DNA of 36,315 nt from Pseudomonadota bacterium (GTDB taxonomy: Bacteria; Myxococcota_A; UBA796; GCA-2862545), in contig SXOB01000013.1 of the NCBI GenBank assembly GCA_005776945.1, forward strand, positions 1-36,315, written 5' to 3'. Every line of letters starts with the position of its first letter. The stretch's first letter is position 1. The notes beneath the pieces are model-generated. The model saw nothing but the letters and a program-made list of their open reading frames with translations, made no database searches and was not told the DNA's origin. Below are positions 25,554 to 33,152 of this stretch, one piece after another. The translations under genes and the position numbers were made by a program.

Positions 25554-26693
25554 ATGGGTCTGGCGTTCGGCGTTGCGCGGTTGTTGGTCGCAGTGGGCTT
25601 GTTCCTGCTGTCGGTCCTGACGCTCGTGCCCGTCCCGGTCGCCGCCTTGTGGAAGCCCGCGGTGTTGGCCACGGAGTGGGGGCACGCGTTGGCGGCTTTG
25701 TCCGTGCTGCTGCTCACCACGGTGTGGATCGAGTCGCGGTTGGCTCCGGCGTTGGGCTTCGCTGCCGCGGCTGCGGTGTTGTTCATGACGCCGACCTTTC
25801 GGGCGATGCCGCTGAACGAGACGTTGCCGGCGCGCTGGGACGAGGCCTTTGGGCCCGGGGAAGGGCGGACACGGTCCGTGCCCTTCGAGCCGAGGGACCT
25901 GTTCCTCCCGGTCGAGCAAGGTCGCCCTCCTACGACGCATGTCTTCGCGGATCGCGCCGATGGGCTCAGCCTCGACCTCTACCCGGGAGAAGGCAACGGA
26001 CCCCGGCCCCTTGTCGTCGCGATCCATGGTGGCAGTTGGCAGACCGGCGACCGTACGCAACTCGCCGAGTGGTGGTCGTGGATCGCCACCCAAGGATGGA
26101 CGGTTGCGGCCATCGATCACCGCAAGGCGCCAGGCGACTCGTTTCCGGCCCAGAAGGTGGACGTCAACGCGGCGATCGACTGGCTCAAAGCCCACGCCGT
26201 CGAATTGGAGATCGACTCCAAGCGCATCGTCTTGATCGGCCGGTCCTCGGGCGGGCACCTCGCTCTGACGTCGGCCTACGCGAATGAGGACCCCGCCATC
26301 GTTGGCGTCGTCGCCTGGTACGCACCCACAGACCTGGTGTGGAGTTGGGAAAACCCGGCCAATCCGCTCGTCATTCGTTCGCAGTCGCTGCTCTTCGACC
26401 TCATGGACGCCGCCCCCGACGAAAAGGAGGCCCTTTACCGGCAGGGCAGCCCCATCCAGCAGGCCCGGTCGGGGTCTCCGCCGACTCTGCTGCTGCACGG
26501 CGGTCGGGATGAACTCGTTTGGCCGGAGCAGAGCCGTCGCCTCAGCGAACGCCTGAGGACGGTCGGCGTTCCCCATCTCGTCGTGGACCTTCCCTGGGCG
26601 ACCCACGGCTGCGACGCCAACCTGTCCGGCCCCAGCGGTCAGATCGGCCGATGGGCGATCGAACGCTTTCTTGCCCGGGCGGCCTCGCGATAG
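25554..26693 (+). CDS. Membrane-anchored alpha/beta hydrolase (esterase/lipase type)
   Basis: A 379-residue protein. Residues 1-80 hold three hydrophobic segments, likely anchoring it in the inner membrane. The alpha/beta hydrolase domain starts near 125. The oxyanion HGGSW is at 159-163, the nucleophile elbow GRSSGG has Ser231, acid Asp319 lies in LHGGRDELVWPEQS, and His351 is in WATHGCD. This is the BD-FAE/carboxylesterase-like arrangement. The substrate is unknown, perhaps a short-chain ester or peptide. Start ATG 25554, 34 bp after the AgmX-like gene; a TAACGC just upstream may be part of a promoter. Upstream in-frame extensions overlap the preceding gene and are not needed. Confidence 0.88.
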   Translation: MGLAFGVARLLVAVGLFLLSVLTLVPVPVAALWKPAVLATEWGHALAALSVLLLTTVWIESRLAPALGFAAAAAVLFMTPTFRAMPLNETLPARWDEAFGPGEGRTRSVPFEPRDLFLPVEQGRPPTTHVFADRADGLSLDLYPGEGNGPRPLVVAIHGGSWQTGDRTQLAEWWSWIATQGWTVAAIDHRKAPGDSFPAQKVDVNAAIDWLKAHAVELEIDSKRIVLIGRSSGGHLALTSAYANEDPAIVGVVAWYAPTDLVWSWENPANPLVIRSQSLLFDLMDAAPDEKEALYRQGSPIQQARSGSPPTLLLHGGRDELVWPEQSRRLSERLRTVGVPHLVVDLPWATHGCDANLSGPSGQIGRWAIERFLARAASR

Positions 26694-26712
26694 GCGGGCT
26701 TGGGGAGCCCCC

Positions 26713-28227
26713 ATGCCCGCCATCGTCCTGAGCCTCGCTGTCCTCGGCTGTGCGGAAACCGACACCACGTCGACCGATTCCTTGATCGGGGACCTGCAAG
26801 TCACACCGGTCGCGCTGCAGTTCGGGAGTGCCGAAGTTGGCGCAAGCGTGTTGCGGACGGTGACCCTGCGCAACGTCGGCACCGGCCCCATCGAGGTCAC
26901 TTCGGTGGCTACCGATGACGCGGCCTTCGTGGTGCTCCCAGCCTTCACGGGCGCCACGTTGGGTGCGGACACGGACCTCGCCCTGGAGGTGGGCTTTACG
27001 GCGGATGGCCTCGAGCACGCGGCCTCGTTGACAGTGACGTCCGACGATCCCGACTCGCCTTCCATCGTCGTCGCCCTCGAAGGGGACACCGACCTTGGCA
27101 GCCTTGTCGGGTCGCCTTCGCCCGTCGACGTCAACGCCGATGTGCCCTGCAGAGAAACGGTCGCCGTCGGCGTTCGCAACGATGGCGATGCCACCGTCAC
27201 GGTCGAAGAACTCGTGTTCGTCGGTGATCCGCGGATTGTCCTGGACGACTTGCCTGACCTTCCGCTGGACCTCGGACCGGGCCAGGACGTCAACTTCGAA
27301 CTTGAATTCCGTTCGGATGTGGCGGGCACGGCCGCCGGCGAAATCGTGGCCACGTCCAACGACCCGCTCAACCCCACGCTGCGGATTCCCGTCACGGCGA
27401 CGGCCGGCTACGAGGAGACCGTCACGGACTCGTACTTCGTCCCGCTGGACGCTGCGGTCGACATTCTCTTCGCCGTCGACACGAGTTGTTCGATGGGGGA
27501 AGACAGCGTCCAGTTGAGCGACGAATTCGGCGCCTTCATCGACGCGGTGTCCGAGGTGACCGAGGGGTGGCGCATCGGCGTGGTGAACCAGGAACTCGCG
27601 TGTTTCACGAACGGCATCATCGACGCCGCGACGCCCAACTACCAGGCGGTGTTCTCTGACGCGGTCACGACCGTCATCCAACATGGCTTCCAGGAAAAGC
27701 TGCTCTTCCTTTCCGACAGCGCTCTGGAAAACACGGCCCCCGGGCTCTGCAACGAGGGCTTCCTGCGCAACGGGGCCCTGCTCAACATCATCGTCGTCTC
27801 CGATGAGGCCGACAGCTCTCCAGGCGATTGGAGCGATTGGGTCACCGGCTACGAGTCCTACGTCGCCGACCCGTCCCTGCTCAAAGTGAGCGGCATCCTC
27901 AACGTCTACAATGTCTGCGGTACGGGCAACGGGGCCACCGGCTACCTCGAGGCCGTGGAGGCGACCGGCGGCGTCGTGCTCGACATTTGCGACGAGGGCT
28001 GGGGTTCGGACGTCGACGAACTCGCGATTGAGGCGGTCGAGGCGCTCACGGTCTACCCGCTCTCTCAGACGCCCTACCCTGGCAGCGTCACCGTCTTGTC
28101 CGACGGCCTGAGCCTCCTTTCGGGTTGGGGCTACGACGAGGCGCAGAATGCGGTCATCTTCGAGGACAACCTCGTTGGCGGCGAGACCTTGTCGATCGTC
28201 TACGGGCTGACGGCCGACTGCTACTGA
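26713..28227 (+). CDS. Lipoprotein with choice-of-anchor-D domains and a VWA domain
   Basis: A 504-residue predicted lipoprotein: MPAIVLSLAVLGC gives a lipid cysteine at 13. Two ASH/choice-of-anchor-D-like Ig domains follow (LQFGSAEVGASVLRTVTLRN at about 35 and a second at about 145-235 with ATSNDPLNPTLRIPV). From 250 a von Willebrand A domain carries the MIDAS DTSCSMG (256-262) and later SDEADSSPGDW. Architecture is typical of myxobacterial surface lipoproteins that bind ligands via a metal. GGGGAG lies 5-6 nt before the ATG. Its stop codon overlaps the stop of the convergent glycosyltransferase-like gene (7 bp overlap). Confidence 0.88.
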   Translation: MPAIVLSLAVLGCAETDTTSTDSLIGDLQVTPVALQFGSAEVGASVLRTVTLRNVGTGPIEVTSVATDDAAFVVLPAFTGATLGADTDLALEVGFTADGLEHAASLTVTSDDPDSPSIVVALEGDTDLGSLVGSPSPVDVNADVPCRETVAVGVRNDGDATVTVEELVFVGDPRIVLDDLPDLPLDLGPGQDVNFELEFRSDVAGTAAGEIVATSNDPLNPTLRIPVTATAGYEETVTDSYFVPLDAAVDILFAVDTSCSMGEDSVQLSDEFGAFIDAVSEVTEGWRIGVVNQELACFTNGIIDAATPNYQAVFSDAVTTVIQHGFQEKLLFLSDSALENTAPGLCNEGFLRNGALLNIIVVSDEADSSPGDWSDWVTGYESYVADPSLLKVSGILNVYNVCGTGNGATGYLEAVEATGGVVLDICDEGWGSDVDELAIEAVEALTVYPLSQTPYPGSVTVLSDGLSLLSGWGYDEAQNAVIFEDNLVGGETLSIVYGLTADCY

Positions 28228-29696
28228 GCCCAACTCGACAAGGCGGACTCGGGTGAGCCGGAGCGGACCAAGGCGACGAGCCGGTCCGCGCCAGAGTCGT
28301 CGGGGTCGACCGTTTGTGGCGCGTAGCTGACGTGAAGGTCCGGGTGGTCAGCGGCCCACGAGCGCCACCGGTCGACGATTTCCTTGGCCGCGCGCTCGTC
28401 GTGGACGCGCGCGAACGCAAGCACGGTGGGGCGATCGGCAAGGAAGGGGATGTTGGCGTCGCCTTCGAGGGACGACCATGCGCGGGGCGATGCGTGGCCC
28501 CGCGGGTCGAGTACCCGCCAGCGGCTGTAGTAGCCGAGGGTGCCGGGATCTTCGGAGACGACGGAGCTGGTGCCCGTACCCAATCGACGCAGCAACTCGG
28601 CGCTACGCCGCGCGGCCTTGGTCCGTTCAACCTGCCCCGACCAGGCCACGACGGGGTCTTCGCCCGCCTCTGCGTGAACGGCGACGCGGATGGAGCGGGG
28701 GACCGGGCTGACATCGAAGGACGCGCCAAGGCCGCCGAGGGACAACGCGATGGCGAAAACAGCGAGTGGGCGCGGGACGGCCGCGAGGGCGGGCCCCATG
28801 GCCACGGCGAGGAGCGCGATGGCGGGAAGGAGGTTCCGAGCGGCCAGCGGCTCTGCGCCAGGGCACGTCGCCGCTTCGATGAACGCCACGGTGGCGGCCA
28901 ACGTGAAGGGGCGCAGCTGGGTCGCCCCAAGGGGCCGCAGCAGGAGGGCACAACCGGCGAGGGGCCAGCTCATCAACACCACAGCTGCCGTGCTGCGCAG
29001 CGCGTCGACAGGTTCGGCAAGGGCGAAGCGGAGATGCAAGGCCCACGGCCAGAGCCGGTCCGCCAACAGTTCGCTTTGGAGGAAGGGCAGCGCGAAGGCG
29101 GCGAGGCCGACGATCCGTCGCGTTGGCGTGGACCCCGGCAACGTCCAGGCGACAAGGGCGGCCCACATGCCGCCGTCTTCGCGCGTGGCCGCCATCGCGA
29201 TCGCGCAGACCGAGCCGAAGACCAGGGCCTCAGGGCGTGGGGAACGCGTCCAGGCGCCGATGGTCCACAGCAAGAGCAGGGTGAACAGCGCGTCTTCGGT
29301 GCCCCCTTGGACGCCCCATTGAAAGGGCAGCGAAGCCGCCAGGGCGGCGGTCGCCCACCAAGCGGTCCAAGCCGGGCGGTTGCGATCGATGGCGAGGGCC
29401 CACACGGTGCAGAGCAGCGCGGCCCCGAGCGCGAGGCCGAGGTGGGGGGCGGAGGTCACCGTCTCGGTCCCATGGGGGCTGGCGGCGGCGAGGAGCAGAG
29501 GCCACAACGTTCCGGGCAGCCAACCGCCGCTGCCAGGGTCGGTGGGATGGAGGACGAAGCCGTCGCCGAGCGCAAGTGACCGGGCGACCCGCGCCGCGAG
29601 GAAGCCCTCGTCGGACACGTAGATCCAGGGGGCGGTCCATGCGGCGGCCACGGCGAGGAGGCCGAGCAAGGCGAGGGGGCCCGTCCGCAGGTTCAT
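28221..29696 (-). CDS. Polytopic membrane glycosyltransferase-like protein (GT39/ArnT-like)
   Basis: A 491-residue protein with roughly ten hydrophobic segments and a soluble C-terminal domain from about 340. After the first membrane segment it has WIYVSDEGFLAARVARSL, an acidic loop of the kind used for catalysis by GT-C fold, polyprenyl-phosphate-sugar transferases. GGTEDALFTLLLLW and ATREDGGMW follow. The C-terminal part (GTGTSSVVSEDPGTLGYYSR, VLDPRGHASPRAW) resembles the periplasmic domains of these enzymes. Likely role: moving a sugar or lipid-linked donor to an acceptor on the periplasmic side. ATG 29696 with no strong Shine-Dalgarno. Convergent overlap with the VWA lipoprotein gene. Confidence 0.78.
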   Translation of the reverse strand: MNLRTGPLALLGLLAVAAAWTAPWIYVSDEGFLAARVARSLALGDGFVLHPTDPGSGGWLPGTLWPLLLAAASPHGTETVTSAPHLGLALGAALLCTVWALAIDRNRPAWTAWWATAALAASLPFQWGVQGGTEDALFTLLLLWTIGAWTRSPRPEALVFGSVCAIAMAATREDGGMWAALVAWTLPGSTPTRRIVGLAAFALPFLQSELLADRLWPWALHLRFALAEPVDALRSTAAVVLMSWPLAGCALLLRPLGATQLRPFTLAATVAFIEAATCPGAEPLAARNLLPAIALLAVAMGPALAAVPRPLAVFAIALSLGGLGASFDVSPVPRSIRVAVHAEAGEDPVVAWSGQVERTKAARRSAELLRRLGTGTSSVVSEDPGTLGYYSRWRVLDPRGHASPRAWSSLEGDANIPFLADRPTVLAFARVHDERAAKEIVDRWRSWAADHPDLHVSYAPQTVDPDDSGADRLVALVRSGSPESALSSWAQ

Positions 29697-29726
29697 GCGG
29701 CTCGGCCAGGGCGCCGACGCGCCGGT

Positions 29727-30341
29727 TCAGGACTTGCGTACGAGCTTTGCACCCTCGACCAACCGTGCCCGTTTGGCGAGCTTGAAAGGACCGCGTTCGC
29801 CGGTGGCGCTGCGCTTCGCCTTGCGGACGACGAGGCTGTCCTGCAGCTGCGCGACCGTGAAGTCGCCGCCGCCGGTGGCGCCGGTGCACGTCACCGTGAA
29901 CAGGGGCGCGACGGCCGTGCCTTCGGCGACATTTGGGGCTTCCTTGCAGGTTCCGGGGATCGCTCCGATGTCGACGGATTGGTCGCCGGCCGAACTCGTC
30001 AGCTTCACGCTGGCCTTGGTGCCGGTTTCGATCGTGGCCAGATCGAGGGTCACCATCACGTCGCCCATGGCGCCCAACGGCGTCGGCGCGGTGCCGGCTT
30101 CAGCGCCTCGAACGCGCGCGCTCCCGCCGGCGGCCCGAGCGCTTCCCGAGGCGCGGGCGGCCCCACCTGAAGCGCGGGCGGACTTCTTGCCGCCGCTCTT
30201 CTTCCTGGCCGATGGCGCCGACGCCTTTTCAGCGCGCGCCTCGCTGCCCGAGGCCCGCGGCAATTCCGGAACGGGCGCCTCGCTTGGTGCGGTCCCGCAA
30301 CCCTGGAGCATCGAAATCAGAAACCAGCACAGGACCGTCAT
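29727..30341 (-). CDS. Low-complexity Ala/Ser/Lys/Arg-rich lipoprotein
   Basis: A 204-residue predicted lipoprotein: MTVLCWFLISMLQGC gives a lipid cysteine at 15. Residues about 30-85 are Ala/Ser/Lys/Arg/Gly-rich low complexity (SARASGGAARASGSARAAGG), which could bind polyanions. The C-terminal 115 residues look folded: MGDVMVTLDLATIETGTKAS, GAIPGTCKEAPNVAEG and FTVTCTGATGGGDF, with two cysteines probably in a disulfide. A poly-G ribosome-site-like stretch precedes the ATG. It sits upstream of the glycosyltransferase-like gene, 30 bp apart, so they may be one operon. No known family recognised. Confidence 0.75.
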   Translation of the reverse strand: MTVLCWFLISMLQGCGTAPSEAPVPELPRASGSEARAEKASAPSARKKSGGKKSARASGGAARASGSARAAGGSARVRGAEAGTAPTPLGAMGDVMVTLDLATIETGTKASVKLTSSAGDQSVDIGAIPGTCKEAPNVAEGTAVAPLFTVTCTGATGGGDFTVAQLQDSLVVRKAKRSATGERGPFKLAKRARLVEGAKLVRKS

Positions 30342-30363
30342 CGTTTCCCCCCGGAGGACGACA

Positions 30364-30378
30364 GGAACCTACGGTTCC
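30364..30378. promoter_or_regulatory. Perfect inverted repeat in divergent promoter
   Basis: GGAACC-TAC-GGTTCC is a perfect 6-bp dyad with a 3-bp spacer in the 66 bp between the divergent lipoprotein gene (start 30341) and the plus-strand gene at 30408. The location suits an operator. No cognate regulator is obvious nearby. Confidence 0.4.
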
Positions 30379-30407
30379 CCAGAGGGCTGCTAATCCCGGA
30401 GGCCGCT

Positions 30408-30944
30408 GTGTTCCAAGGCGCGAAGGGGGACCCTACCGGATGGTTGACCTTGCAGGGGGCACCCCCACCCAAGGAGCGCCCGCCGCCGACGTCATGGTTC
30501 TGGGGATTGGTGGCGCTGGCGGCGGGCACGATCGCGTCTGCGAGCGTGGGGGGCGGCATCGCGTTGTGGGCGGTGTCGCGCCCCGCCCGGCCCGTGGAAC
30601 CCGCCGAGCGCTCGGCGGAGACGCCGGCGCCGACCCTCGCCCCGGTCGCTACGAAATCGACGCCATCGAGGCCGACGCTGACCCGAGGGAGCCCCGTTGT
30701 GGAGGTGATGGTCGACGGTGGGCCCTTTCACGGACTGGTTTGGACCTGCGGGGAAGCGAGTGGGCGGGTCGCGCTCGTCGGGGGGCGGGCGACCTTCCCG
30801 CGCGCAACGGAGGCCTGCACGGTGCGCTTGTTGGGTGGCGTGGCCGTCGAGCAGGAGGTGTCAGGTCCCGGCGAACAGCGGTGCCGGTGGCGGGGCGGCG
30901 ACTGGCGGTGTTGGACCGTCTCAGAGCCGCTTGAGTTGCCCTGA
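30408..30944 (+). CDS. Small single-pass membrane protein of unknown function
   Basis: A 178-residue protein starting at GTG 30408 with GGAGG 5 nt upstream. A Pro-rich cytoplasmic start (GAPPPKERPPPTSW) precedes one transmembrane helix (about 31-55, FWGLVALAAGTIASASVGGG). A Pro/Thr/Ala-rich spacer leads to a small periplasmic domain with cysteines (VWTCGEASGRVALVGG, EACTVRLLGG, EQRCRWRGGDWRCW). It resembles proteins with a PEGA-like or kinase-associated tail but no family is recognised. Its last 19 codons run antisense through the first copy of the 73-bp direct repeat, so its C-terminus may have been acquired when that DNA was placed here. Confidence 0.66.
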   Translation: MFQGAKGDPTGWLTLQGAPPPKERPPPTSWFWGLVALAAGTIASASVGGGIALWAVSRPARPVEPAERSAETPAPTLAPVATKSTPSRPTLTRGSPVVEVMVDGGPFHGLVWTCGEASGRVALVGGRATFPRATEACTVRLLGGVAVEQEVSGPGEQRCRWRGGDWRCWTVSEPLELP

Positions 30945-30960
30945 GGCCATGTCGTAGCGG
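30888..30960. repeat. 73-bp direct repeat, copy 1
   Basis: This segment matches 33712-33784 at 68 of 73 positions in the same orientation, 2,824 bp apart. In the second copy it spans the 3' end of the ABC ATPase gene plus 34 bp beyond the stop codon. The 34 bp beyond the stop differ at only one position between copies, so conservation is not limited to coding sequence. Confidence 0.9.
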
Positions 30961-30986
30961 CCGTCCGCCGTCCTCGTGCCGAACCG
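30921..30986 (-). pseudogene. 3'-terminal remnant of an ABC ATPase paralogue
   Basis: Read on the minus strand this gives RFGTRTADGRYDMASGQLKRL and a stop, matching the end of the ABC-type protein at 33745 (READARYEMASGHLKRL). An in-frame TGA lies one codon further upstream, and no ATP-binding part remains. The four base differences inside the shared coding part all fall in third codon positions of this minus-strand frame, two of them silent and two conservative (Asp/Glu, Gln/His). That suggests the ancestor of this copy was once a functional paralogue before its 5' part was lost. Confidence 0.65.
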
Positions 30987-31078
30987 GCGTCACCTGGTGT
31001 ACACCCCCTTTTCCGCCCTGGACGCCGCCTGGGCGGGCCCGCGTCCCCGGTTACGCGCCCGGCCTCGCGGAGCGTGCC

Positions 31079-32518
31079 ATGAACCTGGGCACTTGGTGGA
31101 TCACGGCGACCCTCGCCTGCGGTCCGGTGGCGGACGACGCTGGCCCTGCGGTGGGCACGCCCTCTGGGACGACCCCGCCCACCCAGCCGCCAGTGCCATC
31201 CGAACCGCCGCCAACGCCGGACCCGACGCCGCCGACGGTCACGACGCCGCCGCCGACCACAGTCCCCGTGCTTGGGCAAGACATCGAGACCGTGAACCTC
31301 GAGTTCGACCTGACCCTGCTCTCCGGCACCGCCACGTTGCAGGTTCAGCCCGACACGTTGACCCAGACGGTCGTCCTCGACGTTTCCGGGTTGACGCTGA
31401 GCTCCGTGACGGTCGATGGCGTGGCGGCGCCGCTGGACACGGTCGACGGCATGCTCCAGCTTTCGACGGGCACGGCCGCCAGTACGATTGTCGTCGACTA
31501 CACGTTTCCGACCCGCTCGGCGTGGCAATTCGATGGCTGGATGCCGTCTCTTGGCGTCTCGTTCATCTGGCCGTATTTCTGTGGCAACCTCTACCCGTGC
31601 GACCCTTCGACCACGGACGGCGTGGCTTTTACGATGCAAATCACGGGGGTACCCGACGGCCTCGTGGCCATATTCCCCACGGCGAGTTTCGGAGAAGGAC
31701 CCGCCTACATGCCGGGCATCGCGCTTGGCGACTACGTCCAGCTCGACCTTGGCGAAACACCGGCCGGGACGACGCTGACCGCCTGGTACTTCGACGAGCC
31801 AGACGGCCGCGCCCGCGCCGAGCAAGGCACAGCCTACCTGCTCGACGCCTTTGACTTTTTCGAGGAGAACTACGGTCCGTATTCCTTTGGTCCGACCTAC
31901 GGGACCGTGGAGGTCGACTGGGGTTGGGACTCCTACGGCGGAATGGAACACCACCCGATTTCGCACGTGGGGACATTCGACCTCGATGACGTGGAGGCGC
32001 AGGTCCACGAGGCCGGTCACGGGTGGTTCGGTGACGGCGTCCGCATCGCTTGTTGGGAGGACTTCGTGCTTTCGGAGGGCACGAACACCTACATCACGGC
32101 CCGGGCCGTCCAGGAGGTCGGTGGACCGGACCTTTGGCCCTACTACGTCGACTTCTTCCTTCGCCCGTCGTGCGAGGAGGCGGGTGGGTACGCGAATCCG
32201 GTGGTCATGCCGGCAGGCTGCAGCCTGACCGATTTCATCCACGACGACCTGTGGTCCTTGGCGACCTATATGAAGGGTGCCTGCTATTACGGCGAGGTGG
32301 CCGACCTCGTAGGCGCCGACGTCCTCGACGATATGATCGGCGGCTTCTACAACAGCCACGTGGGGACGGCCGCGGAAATGGAGTGGATGACGGATTGGAT
32401 CGAGGCCTCGGCCGACCCGGCCCACGCCGTGGGCTTGGAGCAGCTCCGCGTCGAGTGGCTGGAGACGGCCGCATGCCCCACCGACTACGCCGATCGCTGT
32501 CGGGTGCGGCTCCCCTGA
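31079..32518 (+). CDS. Peptidase M1-type metallopeptidase lipoprotein
   Basis: A 479-residue predicted lipoprotein: MNLGTWWITATLAC gives a lipid cysteine at 14. A Pro/Thr linker runs to about 62. An M1-like N-terminal beta domain follows (VNLEFDLTLLSGTATLQVQP). The catalytic region has GGMEHHP, a variant of the exopeptidase motif GAMEN, then HEAGH (310-314) and Glu333 in LSEGTNTY, giving HExxH-x18-E for zinc. All zinc ligands are intact, so it should be an active surface or periplasmic metallopeptidase. The altered GAMEN suggests unusual substrate preference. It lies within the interval bounded by the 73-bp repeats. Confidence 0.88.
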   Translation: MNLGTWWITATLACGPVADDAGPAVGTPSGTTPPTQPPVPSEPPPTPDPTPPTVTTPPPTTVPVLGQDIETVNLEFDLTLLSGTATLQVQPDTLTQTVVLDVSGLTLSSVTVDGVAAPLDTVDGMLQLSTGTAASTIVVDYTFPTRSAWQFDGWMPSLGVSFIWPYFCGNLYPCDPSTTDGVAFTMQITGVPDGLVAIFPTASFGEGPAYMPGIALGDYVQLDLGETPAGTTLTAWYFDEPDGRARAEQGTAYLLDAFDFFEENYGPYSFGPTYGTVEVDWGWDSYGGMEHHPISHVGTFDLDDVEAQVHEAGHGWFGDGVRIACWEDFVLSEGTNTYITARAVQEVGGPDLWPYYVDFFLRPSCEEAGGYANPVVMPAGCSLTDFIHDDLWSLATYMKGACYYGEVADLVGADVLDDMIGGFYNSHVGTAAEMEWMTDWIEASADPAHAVGLEQLRVEWLETAACPTDYADRCRVRLP

Positions 32519-32531
32519 CGTCAGTATGCGT

Positions 32532-32549
32532 CGAAGGGGTGACCCTTCG
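32532..32549 (+). terminator. Hairpin after the M1 lipoprotein gene
   Basis: CGAAGGG, a GTGA loop and CCCTTCG form a perfect 7-bp stem 14 bp past the stop codon. There is no T-run, so it is at best a weak intrinsic terminator or an mRNA 3'-end stabiliser. Confidence 0.35.
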
Positions 32550-32700
32550 CACGTCGCGCGAGCCGAATCCGGTGGTGCTCCGCGAGGTGGCTCACGCGTC
32601 GGACGCGCACAGGGTAGGGGGCGCGGCCCGGAGGCTTGCGGTCGGCGCAGCCTGGAGTACGCCACCCGGAGGTTAGGACGCGCCTATGCTCGAGGCCGAG

Positions 32701-33063
32701 ATGAACCCGCGGTACCTGATGCTGATGGCAACATTTGCCTGTGAACCCGAGCGCTCTCCGCCCATGGCGACCGTCTCGGCCGGCCAGACGATTCCGCCTT
32801 GGGAACCGATCGACCCGGCCTTCGAGGGGTGTTCTGGAGGTTGAGGGGAATCCAGCACCGGCAGTTCGCCGGACATCGCCCCTCAGCCTGGAACCGTCGT
32901 CGGCCAAAAGACCCTGTGTCCGGTCAGCGGCGCAGCCTTCACCGTTTCAGAAACGACCCCACGTCGCGAGCTGCGCGGAAAATCCCTGCATTTCTGCTGC
33001 GACGCCTGTGCGACGTACTTCGACGCGCACAGCGGCCACGTCCTGACGGTCCGAGGGCTGTGA
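32701..33063 (+). CDS. Candidate selenoprotein: lipoprotein with in-frame TGA (Sec48) and CPxxG...CCxxC domain
   Basis: One continuous frame of 120 codons with a TGA at codon 48 (32842-32844). Before it: MNPRYLMLMATFAC (lipid cysteine 14), a Pro-rich stretch, then FEGCSGG. After it: GESSTGSSPDIAP, then LCPVSGAAF near 75-81 and FCCDACATYF near 98-107, a TRASH/YHS-like cysteine domain of the kind that binds soft metals. Read with selenocysteine the motif is C44-x3-U48. The 72 codons after the TGA contain no ATG, GTG or TTG, so the second half cannot be a separate gene by ordinary initiation. A hairpin with bacterial SECIS geometry starts 13 nt after the TGA. The alternative is a nonsense mutation in a standard lipoprotein. 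ATG 32686 is also in frame; 32701 gives the better signal. Confidence 0.62.
32845..32882 (+). promoter_or_regulatory. Candidate bacterial SECIS element
   Basis: Directly after the TGA at 32842-32844. The upper stem is CCGGC (32858-32862) with GCCGG (32868-32872), a perfect 5-bp helix closing an AGUUC loop. The loop starts 18 nt after the UGA, with G at its second position. Published bacterial SECIS rules, as I know them, ask for an apical loop 16-37 nt from the UGA with a G among its first two bases; E. coli fdhF has an AGGUCU loop 17 nt away. GGGG right after the TGA can pair with CCCC at 32879-32882 to form a lower stem. Structure is by eye only. Confidence 0.5.
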
Positions 33064-33152
33064 GGGAATACGACGGGATGTGCGCTGCCGCCGTTCGTCC
33101 GCCCGCTTCGTCCTCGCGCCGCGCCATTTCCGCAGCGTCCTTAAGCCTCGCT

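Noticed and set aside
30728..32665. Minus-strand open frame of 645 codons through the M1 gene
   Set aside because: The plus strand has a lipobox and HExxH-x18-E; the minus frame is a shadow.
32842..33063. Separate small gene starting after the TGA
   Set aside because: No ATG, GTG or TTG occurs in the 72 codons after the TGA in that frame.
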